Assembly: GCA_034401795.1 (NCBI GenBank)
Contig: CM067367.1
Coordinates: 29,284,690-29,348,689 of the forward strand
Direction: 5' to 3'
Origin: Chaetoderma sp. LZ-2023a
Lineage: Eukaryota; Mollusca; Caudofoveata; Chaetodermatida; Chaetodermatidae
DNA length: 64,000 nt
Shown here: positions 30,215-39,587 of the stretch, one piece after another
Layout of the letters: each line of letters opens with the position of its first letter
How positions within the stretch are numbered: the stretch's first letter is position 1
Program-made: the position numbers and the translations under genes
Notes under the pieces: generated by a model
What the model was told of the DNA's origin: nothing
The model's input: the letters and a program-made list of their open reading frames with translations, nothing else
Databases searched by the model: none

Positions 30215-30630
30215 TATTTCATTCTAGGAAATTATGTTCATTTTCAAGCTCTGAGAATATTTTTGAAAAATTACCCCTGGAAAAACTGACTTGGTTACCG
30301 GTATTTATTCATGAATTGCAGTAGTACGTTTTTGTTAACCCTTTCACTGACCCAGTGTCTCATTTTTAAGGTAATCATATAGGAAAACTGTTGAATATTT
30401 TGAAATTAGATTGATGGGAAGTCATTGCTGCCTTTAGGCAGCAATGGTTTCCATTTAAATTAATTTCATAATATTTAACAGAATAATTTTATATATCGTA
30501 AAGAATATACTTTTTCCGGGATTTGTCACTGAACGGGTTAAATTGTCTTCTTTTGGTCATCAAATGGATGCTTCTCATGCCCACTTCAGAAATTACTTTT
30601 TGCCATTTCGACCAGGTATTAAAAGGACCC
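30215..30630. mobile_element. Family A element split by a B insertion
   Basis: The left part (30215-30334) has GAGAATATTTTTGAAAAATT and CCCCTGGAAAAACTGACTTG. The right part (30542-30630) resumes ATTGTCTTCTTTTGGTC, AAATGGATGC, CACTTCAGAAATTAC. The break falls inside the right hairpin arm. Confidence 0.75.
30335..30541 (-). mobile_element. Family B element nested in A (207 bp)
   Basis: It starts TTAACCCTTTCACTGACCCA and ends TTTGTCACTGAACGGGTTAA, with TTAA at 30335-30338 and 30538-30541. The hairpin is GTCATTGCTGCC, loop TTTA, GGCAGCAATGG. Confidence 0.85.
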
Positions 30631-30639
30631 AAAAATAGG

Positions 30640-31960
30640 TGACCTAATACAAGTAAGTTGCCAATGAATTGACTTTTTACAGGCTTTAAGATCATGGTTC
30701 TATAAAACAAGTGGTCAATTTCATCTTCAAGAACCACATAATCTTTCACTGTAATAGTCAAGTAGCCTTTATAAACAGCTTTAACCGTACTTGAAATCTC
30801 ATTTCATAAAAAAGTATCGATGTACGCCACATCGTTAGATTGATTTAAGACGAATTAGCGTTGTTGCGACGTAGTATAGAAGGAAGTTTCTTTTTACTGA
30901 TATTAGTTTAAAACAAGAACGTCTTATGTTGCGCATGATTTTTCCATCATGGTGATTTCCCTGGCTGGGATTCGTTGTGCGACCATGAGCGGGTTAGAGC
31001 ACAATTAAGTTTGAAATGAACTTAATGCGTCCTTTTGCTGAGAATAGGCAACGCCTAATTAACTATGCAAGTCAGGTGGACGTGAGGTCACAAGCAAATG
31101 CGGAGACCTCGATGGATAATAAAAGCGATAATGAGATATTTCGATGTTTCGCAAACTTTTTAGACTACTGAATGACCGAGGAGATTTATTCGTAGGAATT
31201 TAGCGCAATTTTTTTTTTATTTCGACGCATAATTTGGACTAATTCTTTCGCATTCACCTCTAACCTATGTCTGACTGTTCAATGATGGCACATCACATAA
31301 CAATGTAGCTTTATTAAGCATTCGCTAGTAAAATTAAGTTATGGCTTCTCGATTTGTTCATTCAAGGTGCACTGTTAAGCTTCGGGCACTCAATATTTGC
31401 CGCCCCCTTCCGCGATCCTCGCTTCGGAATCAGATTTATTGTCGAAGCAAAGAAAACAATAGTTATGTCAAATTGCACGGAAATGTAATAACGTAGATGA
31501 TTTCTCTGAGCATGTGGATAATGCAATCAGCACTGATCTAGATATATAGAAAGTGTTTTTGTCGTTTAGGACACTGAGTGTATATACGCAACTGAACATT
31601 TTGCATCAATATGCGGATTATTTTTACCTACCATTTCTGAATTGAGATTGCGATGCGGTTGTGAAACTTGGATGAGGAAGGAGACAAGCTGTTTGTCAAA
31701 AGTCTAAAAAAATTTTCATTGCAGCTCACCCTCTTAGGCCCTGTTGTCCCAATGTGACCTTATACGTGCATTCATTGGGAGGTGCCTTTACCCAGATACC
31801 CAATCAGGCTGGGTGTGTGTTTGTGGTGGGGTGGGCTTCTGTGTCTGTGAGGCATAAATGCGTTAGTACAGTCTAAATTAATTTCTCCTTAAAATTTATT
31901 TAAAAGTAAGACAGTTTTTATCTCTTTGTTGCATCTGATTCCATATAGATTTAGCCCTGT
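30640..31960. other. Long repeat-poor stretch, possible regulatory DNA
   Basis: No hairpin family, array or convincing ORF from 30640 to 31960. 30985-31170 carries a nuclear-receptor-like GTGAGGTCACAAG and several TAAT/GATAA motifs. 31380-31450 is GC-richer. Function unknown. Confidence 0.3.
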
Positions 31961-31962
31961 TA

Positions 31963-32148
31963 TTAAACCTTTCACCAACAAACCCCTGAGAAAGTATATT
32001 CTTTACAATATAAGACTTATTCTTTTGAATATTTTGAAATTAGTTTGACTGGATGCCATTGCTCTACTAGTCAAATTAATTTCAAAGGGTTCAACAGTTT
32101 TCCTGTATGGTAGCCTTGAAAATGAGATATTGGGAATTCATCCATGAA
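31963..32148 (+). mobile_element. Family B element
   Basis: TTAAACCTTTCACCAACAAA opens, TATATTCTTTACAATATAAG follows, then the hairpin TGACTGGATGCCATTGC with a shortened right arm, GAAAATGAGATATTGG and CATGAAAGGGTTA. It abuts the next A element. Confidence 0.8.
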
Positions 32149-32608
32149 AGGGTTAGTCAAGATTGGTCAAGAAAATGTTTATTCTTTTCTTAGTGACTAT
32201 CCATCTGCAAGTGAGAGAAGACTATTTTTTAACCCTTTAACCATCAAATTTGTTCCAGAAAATTTCAAAATGTTCATTTGCAGACCCAGAGAAGACTATT
32301 TTTAAAAATGTTCCACTGGAATGACTGCCTTGGTTATCGAGCCAGTCATTCCAGTGTTAAATTTTCAAAAATACTCTTCTCATGGTCTGCAAATAAACAT
32401 TTCTCAAGGCCACTGCAGAAGCTGTTTTTGGTTAATACGAGTGTTAAAGTATTTTTTAAAGACTCAGTGGAATGAATGACTGCTAAGTCATCGAGTCATG
32501 TGTTTCAGTGATATATTTTAAAAAATTAGCCCTCTTGACCTGCAAATGGGCATTATTAAAGTCCACTGCAGATGCATGTTTTGGCTGGTTTGACTATTAA
32601 TGGGTTAA
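32146..32608 (-). mobile_element. Family A1 element (outer) split by another A
   Basis: The left part starts TTAGTCAAGATTGGTCAAGA and reaches AGAAGACTATTTTTTAA at 32232. The right part resumes AGACTCAGTGGAATGAATGA, closes its hairpin, then GGTTTGACTATTAATGGGTTAA with TTAA at 32605-32608. Confidence 0.8.
32229..32459 (-). mobile_element. Family A2 element (inner), nested at TTAA (231 bp)
   Basis: It starts TTAACCCTTTAACCATCAAA and ends GAGTGTTAAAGTATTTTTTAA. Its 231-bp length equals a standard A copy. It sits between the two parts of the outer copy, in the TATTTTT part of that copy's left arm. Confidence 0.8.
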
Positions 32609-32629
32609 TAAGCATTAAATCACTGTTTA

Positions 32630-32745
32630 GTTATTTTGAAAATAGCTTGACTGAAGGCCATTTGTGCCTATGGCAGGCTATATGGCCTATGGCAGCTATG
32701 ACCTTCAATCAAATTATTTGTAATATTTTCCTCACCTGGTTTCAT
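32630..32745. mobile_element. Decayed C/B-type hairpin
   Basis: TTATTTTGAAAATAGCTTGA, CTGAAGGCCATTTGTGCC, a duplicated TATGGCAG loop, then ACCTTCAATCAAATTATTTG. Confidence 0.5.
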
Positions 32746-32787
32746 ATTTAGCTCTCCTATAAAATTCATTGGAAATTTATTAGCGGT

Positions 32788-33008
32788 AATGGAGGATTCC
32801 AGTTTCTCAATCAATCAGATGATGTCATAATCAGCTATGTGACGCGTAAGATGACGCCATAATCAAGATTGTCATGAATGATGCAGCTAAGTTTCGTCAC
32901 GAACACTGACTATAAGCATTGTTGTACGAATTAAGTGTCTACTATTTAAGACAGATGCTGTTGAATATTGTAAAACTGTATAGTTTTCTGGAAATTGATA
33001 GTCAGGAA
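32788..33008 (-). mobile_element. Family D element, one side truncated
   Basis: AATGGAGGATTCCAGTTTCT opens. It has mutated CRE sites (GATGTCATAATCAGC), TGTTGTACGAATTAAGTG and CTGTTGAATATTGTAAAACT. It then joins TGTATAGTTTTCTGGAAATT and ends at a GGCA microsatellite. Confidence 0.7.
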
Positions 33009-33017
33009 GGTCAGTTT

Positions 33018-33310
33018 CTGAGATATGCCTGTGGTCAAACAAACAGACAGGCAGGCAGACAGGCAGACAAACAGGCAGTGGATAAACAAGCAGGCAGAAA
33101 GGCAGGCAAGCAGACAGGCAGGTGGGCGAGCAAGCAGGCAGGTGGACAGACGGATGGACAGATGAGCGGACGGGCTGGTGGGTGGGTGGGCAGGCGGGCA
33201 GGCAGGCAGGCATGCAGACAAACAGCAGACCCGCAGGCAGGCTGGCGGGAAACCAGGCAGACATGCTGGCTGGCTGGCTAGCTGGCTTGGCTGACTGACT
33301 GACTGACCGA
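33018..33310 (+). repeat. GGCA/GACA tetranucleotide microsatellite
   Basis: Long runs of CAGGCAGACAGGCAGG and variants (GGTGGGTGGGCAGGCGGGCA, GGCTGGCTGGCTAGC). ORFs on both strands here are artefacts. The array is fused to the truncated D copy at its left. Confidence 0.95.
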
Positions 33311-33319
33311 CCGGTGGAC

Positions 33320-34090
33320 AGACAAGTGAACCTAAAGGCATTACTCTCTTTACAAGGCAAGGCGTAATCCTGACCAGTTACTGCTGATGAATACAAAAGC
33401 ATTGTATAATAGCTTATTTTTTCAAAATATGCTATATATTCATGAACAATCTCGCAAATATGTCATTGTATCTTTGTATCGAGAGTTGCTAACGCATATG
33501 AGATGCTGTTATTTTTAACCATTCTCTATGTGAATTCATAGTACCATGAGTTTGCGAATGTCCAGTTAGATTTAGACATTACCATATCGTAATCGCCAAT
33601 TTTCAACCGGGTCCCAAGATTCCCGCTATCGTCTGGATCGGAATGATTATAAATGCCGAGGAAATATTCGTCGGAGAGGACAGTAAATTTGCGAGAGGAT
33701 TTCGTATTCTGATGGCAGTCCAGCATTAATCTGAACGGTCAGCCGATAAAACAAATGGTCATTACGGTGTGTGGGGTGTTTTAACGATGCTCTGATCAAC
33801 TGGGAATTGGCGAAAACAAGGGCAGTGTTTGGCGGAAATAGCCAGTGGATAACATTGATAATTACACGCTTAGGAAAGGATACAATTTTTGTGGACACGG
33901 CAAATTGGGTAATGTCCAAGCCTGCATCTTTAACTTATAATTGTACAGTGTTTGGAGAATTGGTATGGATGAGGAGTATCCGTGCGGTATCGAGCAGCGT
34001 AGTTTGTTGACTTAATCATGTTTCAGTATGAAATCATATTATAACACTTTACATTCTGTATGTCTTCGATGATTCGTCTGACATAGTCTT
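33320..34090. other. Repeat-poor stretch, possible regulatory DNA
   Basis: 33500-34020 lacks repeats and has balanced composition. Short ORFs on both strands have no recognised domain. TTTGGCGGAAA (E2F-like) and ACAATTTTTGTGG (Sox-like) are present but are weak evidence. Confidence 0.3.
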
Positions 34091-34104
34091 TAGGTAAATT
34101 CATG

Positions 34105-34306
34105 CTTTGGTCCTCAAATTTGCTCATGAAAATTTCAATTTCCTCATAGAAAATGTCCTTGTGCAGACCAAGAGAAAATTATTTTTGAAAATTTACGACT
34201 GGAATGACTGGTTCGATAACAAAGTCAGTGATTCCAGTGGTTAATTTTCAAAAAATATTCTCTTTGCAATGAAATTTTCATGAACAAATTTATGGGTTGA
34301 AAGGTT
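34105..34306. mobile_element. Family A element with two right-type flanks
   Basis: The left flank is CTCAAATTTGCTCATGAAAA and the right flank TTTTCATGAACAAATTTATG, so both ends carry the AAATTTG type and no GGCC-type end is present. The hairpin is CGACTGGAATGACTGGTTCG with a partner. Confidence 0.7.
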
Positions 34307-34539
34307 TATTCTGACAACTTCCAGTCATATTGTTTTCAAACTTGTCCTGGTCTTATTATTTAGCTTTATTAAAACATGCTTAGAAAATTCAGATACTTGA
34401 GTTCATTTCCGTTTAAATGATTATTATTAGTTCTTCTTCTTGGAGACAATGTTGCTAAAAGCCGTTGCTCTCCACGACAGTAATGTCTTTCAGCAAATTT
34501 AGATAAAATTTCCAATTTCTTTTAAAATCATAACTCGTA

Positions 34540-34632
34540 TATATTTTGGAAATAATTTTACTGCAAGCTGTTGCTGACTAAGATAGCAACAGCTTCAAAC
34601 AGCATTGTTTCCAAAATATATACCAGATTTTC
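34540..34632. mobile_element. B/C-type hairpin relic
   Basis: ATATATTTTGGAAATAATTT, ACTGCAAGCTGTTGCTGAC, loop, TAGCAACAGCTTC and TTTCCAAAATATATACC form an imperfect palindrome. Confidence 0.55.
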
Positions 34633-34796
34633 TCCTACCGAATGGCTATGTATAGTGATTAATCTCCTGACATTGGCATCATAAGTGTTAAACCAATTTT
34701 TCTCAGATCTCAGGAGAATGGTTTATGTAGGTGACTAAATTAAGTATCTGTACTGGTACCTGTCATTGTCAATAAGTATGTTACCCCTCTGCATCT

Positions 34797-34978
34797 TTAA
34801 CTATCTCACTACTATAATTCAGGACTGGCTGAATATTTTGAAAACAATTTGACTGAAAGTTGTTGGTGACTTCGCCACCAACAATTTTCAGTCAAATTGT
34901 TTTCAAAATATTCAGCATATCCAGAATTAAATTCAGTGGAAAATGTAATCAGTAGCAATTCAGCAGGCAGACAGGTAA
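34797..34978 (+). mobile_element. Family C element
   Basis: TTAACTATCTCACTAC opens. The hairpin is GAAAGTTGTTGGTGAC, loop TTC, GCCACCAACAATTTTC. The right flank is TCCAGAATTAAATTCAG, then TTCAGCAGGCAGACAGG. Confidence 0.85.
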
Positions 34979-34984
34979 CAGTAG

Positions 34985-35190
34985 ATGCTTTAGCTAGTTC
35001 AAGCAGACTAGGAATAGGTAGGTCACTTTAGTACTAACACAATCTATGTTACATACACACAGAAATTATAGACAGAGTCTATCAACCAAGTGCACTCATT
35101 TTCAAACTGGTGTCACTAAATCAGCTGATGTGACAATTTGACCTTAACACAACATTATTATTTGTTTGGCTTCAAATAACTGAATGATGA
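34985..35190. other. No recognised feature
   Basis: Short AT-rich spacer between a C element and the G-rich tract. Confidence 0.3.
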
Positions 35191-35194
35191 GGAG

Positions 35195-35342
35195 AGGATG
35201 GAGGGGGTGGGGTATGGGGGGATAGGGGAGGTGGGGGAGGGTTGGTGTGGGGGGCCTGGGGGGAAGAAGGGGTTAGTGGGGAGGGATGGGGTGGGGGCAC
35301 GAGGGGGAGTTAGGAAGAGGTTGGTGGGGGGGGGGGGCCCAG
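35195..35342 (+). repeat. G-rich tract, dense G-runs (about 145 bp)
   Basis: More than fifteen runs of three or more G, such as GGGGTATGGGGGGATAGGGG and a run of at least 12 G near 35326-35337. The opposing Pro-rich ORF is an artefact. Strong G-quadruplex potential. Confidence 0.9.
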
Positions 35343-35366
35343 TAGTGAAGTGTGAGTATGTGCATT

Positions 35367-35625
35367 TAACACTTAAATCCTTAAATTTGTTCAAGAAAGT
35401 TAAAAGATTTAAAATTTGAATTTAAATTTAAATTCTTTTCAAGAAAATTTTCATTTGGAGACCAAGAGAAGCTTTTTTAAATTTTACCACTGGAAAGATT
35501 GGCTCAGTCAGTCATTCCAGTTGTAAATTAAAAAACCATGTCTTCTCTTGGTCGGCAAATGTACATTTCTCAAGACCAATTCACAAGCCATTATTGGACG
35601 GTTTGAGTGTTAAAGAGTTTTAAAT
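35367..35625 (-). mobile_element. Family A2 element
   Basis: TTAACACTTAAATCC opens, with an extra AATTTAAATTTAAATTC insertion. The hairpin CACTGGAAAGATTGGCTCAG is short-looped with CAGTCATTCCAGTTG. GGTTTGAGTGTTAAAGAG closes. Confidence 0.75.
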
Positions 35626-35879
35626 AGTGACAGATTTACAAAAATATACATTTTCTTGCATATGGATATTTCTGTTCCATGATCAACAGAGTTCGTTCCC
35701 TTGGCTCATGTGTGAGGAAAGGATTCAACAATCCCAGGAAGTGTTGAAGGTTATTCTGTCTCTCTCTATCTCCTCACTGTCGAGTGGATCTATAGTATTA
35801 ATATAATCAATAGCTTTTATAGGCATGTAACATGTGCTTGTAAAAAGAGATTTCTATAGACATTTCTGTTGTTTTCCCT

Positions 35880-36345
35880 CTTATTAACCCGATACCGAGA
35901 TTTGTAAAAGAGATTTCCACGCAGATGAAACGCGGACGATAATGAGCCGCGTTTCAGTTCAAACGCGCCGGGCCTGAATCAAGCCGTCATGAGGCATAAT
36001 ACGGCTTTTGTGATTAAAAGCTCTATGGTAATAATGCATGCATGTTGTCGGTAATCGTTTCTAAACAGTGGCATGTCTAAAAATGTACATTTTCTGGTCA
36101 ATAGTATAATGAGAAGCGTAATAAAGGAGTATCATAATAATGGTTTTCAGGCAAAAGATGAAGAAAAAACTGTTTGTGTTTCACATTTCTTTACGAAAAA
36201 CTATAGCAAACAAATGTCTGTGTTCATGATCAGCGGCGATAAGAATGCATAGTTTTACTCTATACACGATGACGACGTCGATGACAATGTATTAAGCCTT
36301 GCAATCCTGAAATCTGCGAATCGTAGTTTCACGACAATCGTACAT
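35880..36345. promoter_or_regulatory. Repeat-free island with GC-rich inverted repeats
   Basis: GAAACGCGG and CCGCGTTTC form a 9-bp stem around 35928-35958. AAGCCGT and ACGGCTT form a 7-bp stem around 35980-36007. CAAACGCGCCGGGCC is locally CpG-rich. It could be conserved regulatory DNA or a structured transcript. Neither is shown. Confidence 0.3.
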
Positions 36346-36351
36346 GTAAGG

Positions 36352-36437
36352 TGTTGAATATTTTGAAAGTAATTTGACTGGGAGCTGTTGCTGTCGCAAC
36401 AGCCCCCAACCAAATTACTTTCAAAATATTCAACAGA
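36352..36437. mobile_element. D-type hairpin with matched arm changes
   Basis: The left arm is GTTGAATATTTTGAAAGTAA and the right arm TTACTTTCAAAATATTCAAC. Both differ from the usual GAAACTAATTT. A CTGTTGCTGTCGCAACAG centre follows. TTTATTAAATAATAAA follows, as in D. Outer ends are missing. Confidence 0.75.
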
Positions 36438-37134
36438 ATATTTATTAAATAATAAATGATTTTTGGCGTATATTGTCTTTCGGATTGAGCGCGTTAAAGG
36501 ATGGAATTATGATTAGAGACAGGCGTAGACTTTAGTTAGTTTTAAAAGCGTTGTACGTATTGTTTGCGAAACAAACGACTGCGTGAAAATGCTAACGCTA
36601 GCCATTCTTCGACGAGGAATTGGATACAATGATTGGCAAAATGATAAAGACACGCCTTTTGAATGGAGGCCTTGAGCATGTGTATATGTGGATATTTAGC
36701 TGCCATTTTGCGCACGGTCATAATAGACTCGGCATTAATATCTGATCATCAAATACGATACAACAAATAGGTAATAAGTGAGAAGATTCGAGAAATGAAT
36801 GCGTCTATCTATAGTCATTGATTTTGCAACATTTCTATTAATTTGCTGTGCTGGATAACGAACTTATAATTTGTATAAGCATGTCGGAATTGTTATTTTA
36901 TGAGAAGGCTCAGTGGGGTTTTTTTCTGTTTCTTTATTATTTTATTTTATCCAATATCTGTGCATGTCTTACCGGAGAGAAATTAGATTATAAAATCAAT
37001 TCTTTATTATTAATCGGACTATTTTGTGCAAGGTATGTTTTTATTCCAAAGATTGCCTTGAAGTTGGTATTAAGAAAAACTATTTTTTTTCCAATAATTC
37101 TCCACAATTTCTTTATGATAATTATCATATTTTG
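36438..37134. other. Repeat-poor AT-rich stretch
   Basis: A 96-codon plus-strand ORF (36848-37138) is hydrophobic and Phe/Ile/Leu-rich, as expected from AT-rich DNA. No family is recognised and it ends in an A-element terminus. I do not call it a gene. Confidence 0.3.
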
Positions 37135-37368
37135 TTAACCCGTTAACTAAATGATTTGTTCAAGGAAATTTCAAATTTTTCAAAGGAAATATCCACTTGC
37201 ATCACAGAGAAGATTATCTTTGCAAATTTATCACTGAGATCACTGACTCGACTATCAAGCCAGCCATTCCATGGGTAAATATTCGAAAATAGTCTTCTGT
37301 GGATCTTCAAATCGACCAGGACCATCTCACAACCTGTTTTTAATGCAGTGTGAGTGTTAAATGCTTAA
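37135..37368 (-). mobile_element. Family A2 element, left partner of a pair (234 bp)
   Basis: TTAACCCGTTAACTAAATGA opens and GAGTGTTAAATGCTTAA closes. Hairpin arms are diverged (CACTGAGATCACTGACTCGA). TTAA 37365-37368 is shared with the next copy. Confidence 0.85.
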
Positions 37369-37603
37369 CCCTGTAGCCGTCATATCAGCCAAAAACAGCT
37401 TTTACAATGTTCTTGAAAAATGTAAATTTGCAGACCAAGAGAAGACTATTTTTTTTAATTTACCACGGGAATGACTGGCTCTATAGCCGAGCCAGCCATT
37501 CCAGTGCTAAACTTTCAAAAATAGTCTTCTCTTGGTCTGCAAATTTACATTTTCTTTGAAAAAATTGAAATTTTCTTGAACAAATTCAAGGCTTAAAGGG
37601 TTG
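37365..37603 (+). mobile_element. Family A2 element, right partner of a pair
   Basis: TTAACCCTGTAGCCGTCATA opens and AAGGCTTAAAGGGTT closes. Both arms have TGTAAATTTGCAGACC and GGTCTGCAAATTTACA, where other copies have CCATTTGC and GCAAATGG. The layout is left end to left end, as at 24387. Confidence 0.9.
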
Positions 37604-37604
37604 A

Positions 37605-38230
37605 TATTGTAGATCGACGTACTGGTAACATAAATCTCGATAATAATTGTTGCGAATTTGAGTTATACTTTGCTTTATTAATCAATATTTTAAGGATAAT
37701 CTTCGTGAGTATATGTACATATAACTACATCTTCAGTTGATCAAAGCGCCACAGTATTGCTAATTACAGTAAGGTAGAGACATACAGCTCATAGCGTCTC
37801 TAACGTTTATTGACACTATTATTTATGATTAACTCGACGCTTTCTATGTATATAAACGTATAAATGGTATGAATTACAAACTTAATAGTAATTGTTTATA
37901 TAAGTAACTGCTGATTATATTGGAACTGAATTTGGTTGAAAGTTGTTGCTACGATGCTAGATTCTTCCTAATAGATTCATTGATCACATTATTATTTTCT
38001 GTAGAAACATATTCAGCTTTTGACAATTTTTTTTTTTGAATACCGGTAGATGAATTTAGAGCTTATATTTGACTTTGATTTTCAGTGAATTGGTTCAGAG
38101 GTCATCCCGGAAACCATGTTTTCTAAAAAATGTTGAATATTACATTTTGGAATTAATTTGATTGGGGGGGGGGGGGGTGTGTTGTTGCTGCTCAATAACA
38201 TTATAGTCTCAAAATATATTTATAGCTGTG
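37605..38230. other. AT-rich stretch with two decayed hairpin arms
   Basis: A C-type half-arm lies at 37910-37960 (TTTGGTTGAAAGTTGTTGC). A D-type half-arm with a long G run (38165-38178) lies at 38138-38225. Otherwise nothing is recognised. Confidence 0.4.
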
Positions 38231-38269
38231 TTTTGTAACTATTTATTGTTAAATTTGCTCAATAAGACT

Positions 38270-38352
38270 TTAATTTCCTCAAACATGTCCATTTGCTGAC
38301 CAGGAGAATTGTCTTTGAAATTTACCAGTAGGAATTCCAGTAAAACGTAGAG
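38270..38352. mobile_element. Family A fragment
   Basis: ACATGTCCATTTGCTGACCA, then GAAATTTACCAGTAGGAATT. The second arm is missing. Confidence 0.45.
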
Positions 38353-38369
38353 AATTGTGTGGTCATCTC

Positions 38370-38582
38370 TTAACCGTCTGACGGCTGCGTTTTTGCAGAT
38401 GACATATTCTAAAGGTTATATCGCTGGACTAGCTAAATATTTTGAAAACAATTTGACCGAAAGTTGTTGGTGGCTAAGCCACCAACAACTTTCAGTCAAA
38501 TTGTTTTCAAAATATTCAACAGGTTGAGAGTTATTTCCCATTGAAATTATTGTCTGGTGTCTTGTACCGGCGATACAGTTAA
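38370..38582 (-). mobile_element. Family C element, complete (213 bp)
   Basis: It starts TTAACCGTCTGACGGCTG and ends GGCGATACAGTTAA, TTAA at both ends. It has a near-perfect hairpin, GAAAGTTGTTGGTGGC then TAAGCCACCAACAACTTTC. Confidence 0.9.
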
Positions 38583-38627
38583 GACCATCACGTGCACAAG
38601 CTATTTTACCATTAATCCTTTTAACCA

Positions 38628-38861
38628 TTAACCCTCTAATGGTCAAGCCGGCCAAAACTGACTTTTGTAGTGGTCTTGAGGAATGTCCATTTGCGGGCCA
38701 AGTGAAGACTATTTTTGGAAATTTATCATTGGAATGCCTGGTTTGATAACCGAGCGAGTCAAGTGGTAAATTCTAAAAAGTAGTCCTCTTGGGCTACAAA
38801 TGGACATACAACAGACAAATATTTTGATTTCCTTGACCATCTTTTAACATTAAATGGTTAA
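38628..38861 (+). mobile_element. Family A1 element, complete (234 bp)
   Basis: It starts TTAACCCTCTAATGGTCA and ends ACATTAAATGGTTAA. The right arm is shortened (CCGAGCGAGTCAAGTGG). Confidence 0.85.
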
Positions 38862-38963
38862 ATTGTTTGAATTGTAAGGGATATTTTTTGGCTGTAGCAT
38901 TAAAATTGTTACGTCGGGACTGTTAATTGAGGATAAACTTTGACACATAATCAGGTGAGTCAT

Positions 38964-39177
38964 TTAAACTGTCTGACTGCTGCAAGCCACCAGACAGTAA
39001 TTTCAACGGGGACTAACTCTGGACCTGATGAATATTTTGAAAATAATTTGACTGAAAGTTGTTGGTGGCTTAGCCAACAACAATTTTCAGTCAAATTGTT
39101 TTCAAAATATTCAGCTCATCTAGAGTTAAACTGCATGGAAAATGTAGTCTGCAGAAATTCAACAGGCGGAAAGTTAA
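38964..39177 (+). mobile_element. Family C element, complete (214 bp)
   Basis: It starts TTAAACTGTCTGACTGCTGC and ends CAACAGGCGGAAAGTTAA. It contains GCCACCAGACAGTAATTTCA, then GAAAGTTGTTGGTGGC with a shortened partner AGCCAACAACAATTTTC. Confidence 0.9.
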
Positions 39178-39249
39178 TAGTGTGATTAGGTGGAAGTAAT
39201 TAAGACATACAATACAGATCAGAAATAATTTTTAATATTTTCAAAACAG

Positions 39250-39378
39250 TTTAGGAATCCAGTTTTAGAACCTCAATTTCCAGAAAATTATGCATCTAAG
39301 CTATTGAATATTTTGAAAGTAATTTAACTGGGGGCTGTTGCTGCCTACAGTAACAAATAAACTGGAACGGTCCCTTGG
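39250..39378 (+). mobile_element. Family D mini-derivative (about 129 bp)
   Basis: GGAATCCAGTTTTAG jumps directly to AACCTCAATTTCCAGAAAAT, keeps one hairpin arm (GGGGGCTGTTGCTGCC) and closes AAACTGGAACGGTCCCTT. Both ends are kept with most of the interior deleted. Confidence 0.75.
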
Positions 39379-39587
39379 ATTGGAAGACATTGTTGCGTAA
39401 ACCGTTTCTTACTTACCAACAGATTTGTGTTTTTATTTTGCAATCACGTTAGTTTATTTATAGTTTGTCTTGTACTGGTATCATTCAATTCCTCAACAGC
39501 GTCATTGGCTATGTCATCAGCATTGACATAAGGCATGTTTTTGGTCTTCTTAGGAAGTGTCGCAAAACTATTGTAACTAAGACTGCT

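Noticed and set aside
32887-33402. 171-codon Cys/Pro/Ala-rich ORF on the minus strand
   Set aside because: Translation of the GGCA/GACA microsatellite. Alternative frames are equally open.
33526-34010. Several overlapping ORFs of 66-90 codons on both strands
   Set aside because: Mutually overlapping with no recognisable motif. The island is kept only as possible regulatory DNA.
36848-37138. 96-codon hydrophobic ORF, possible membrane protein
   Set aside because: Composition is what AT-rich DNA gives. It terminates at a transposon end, with no recognisable motif or splice context.
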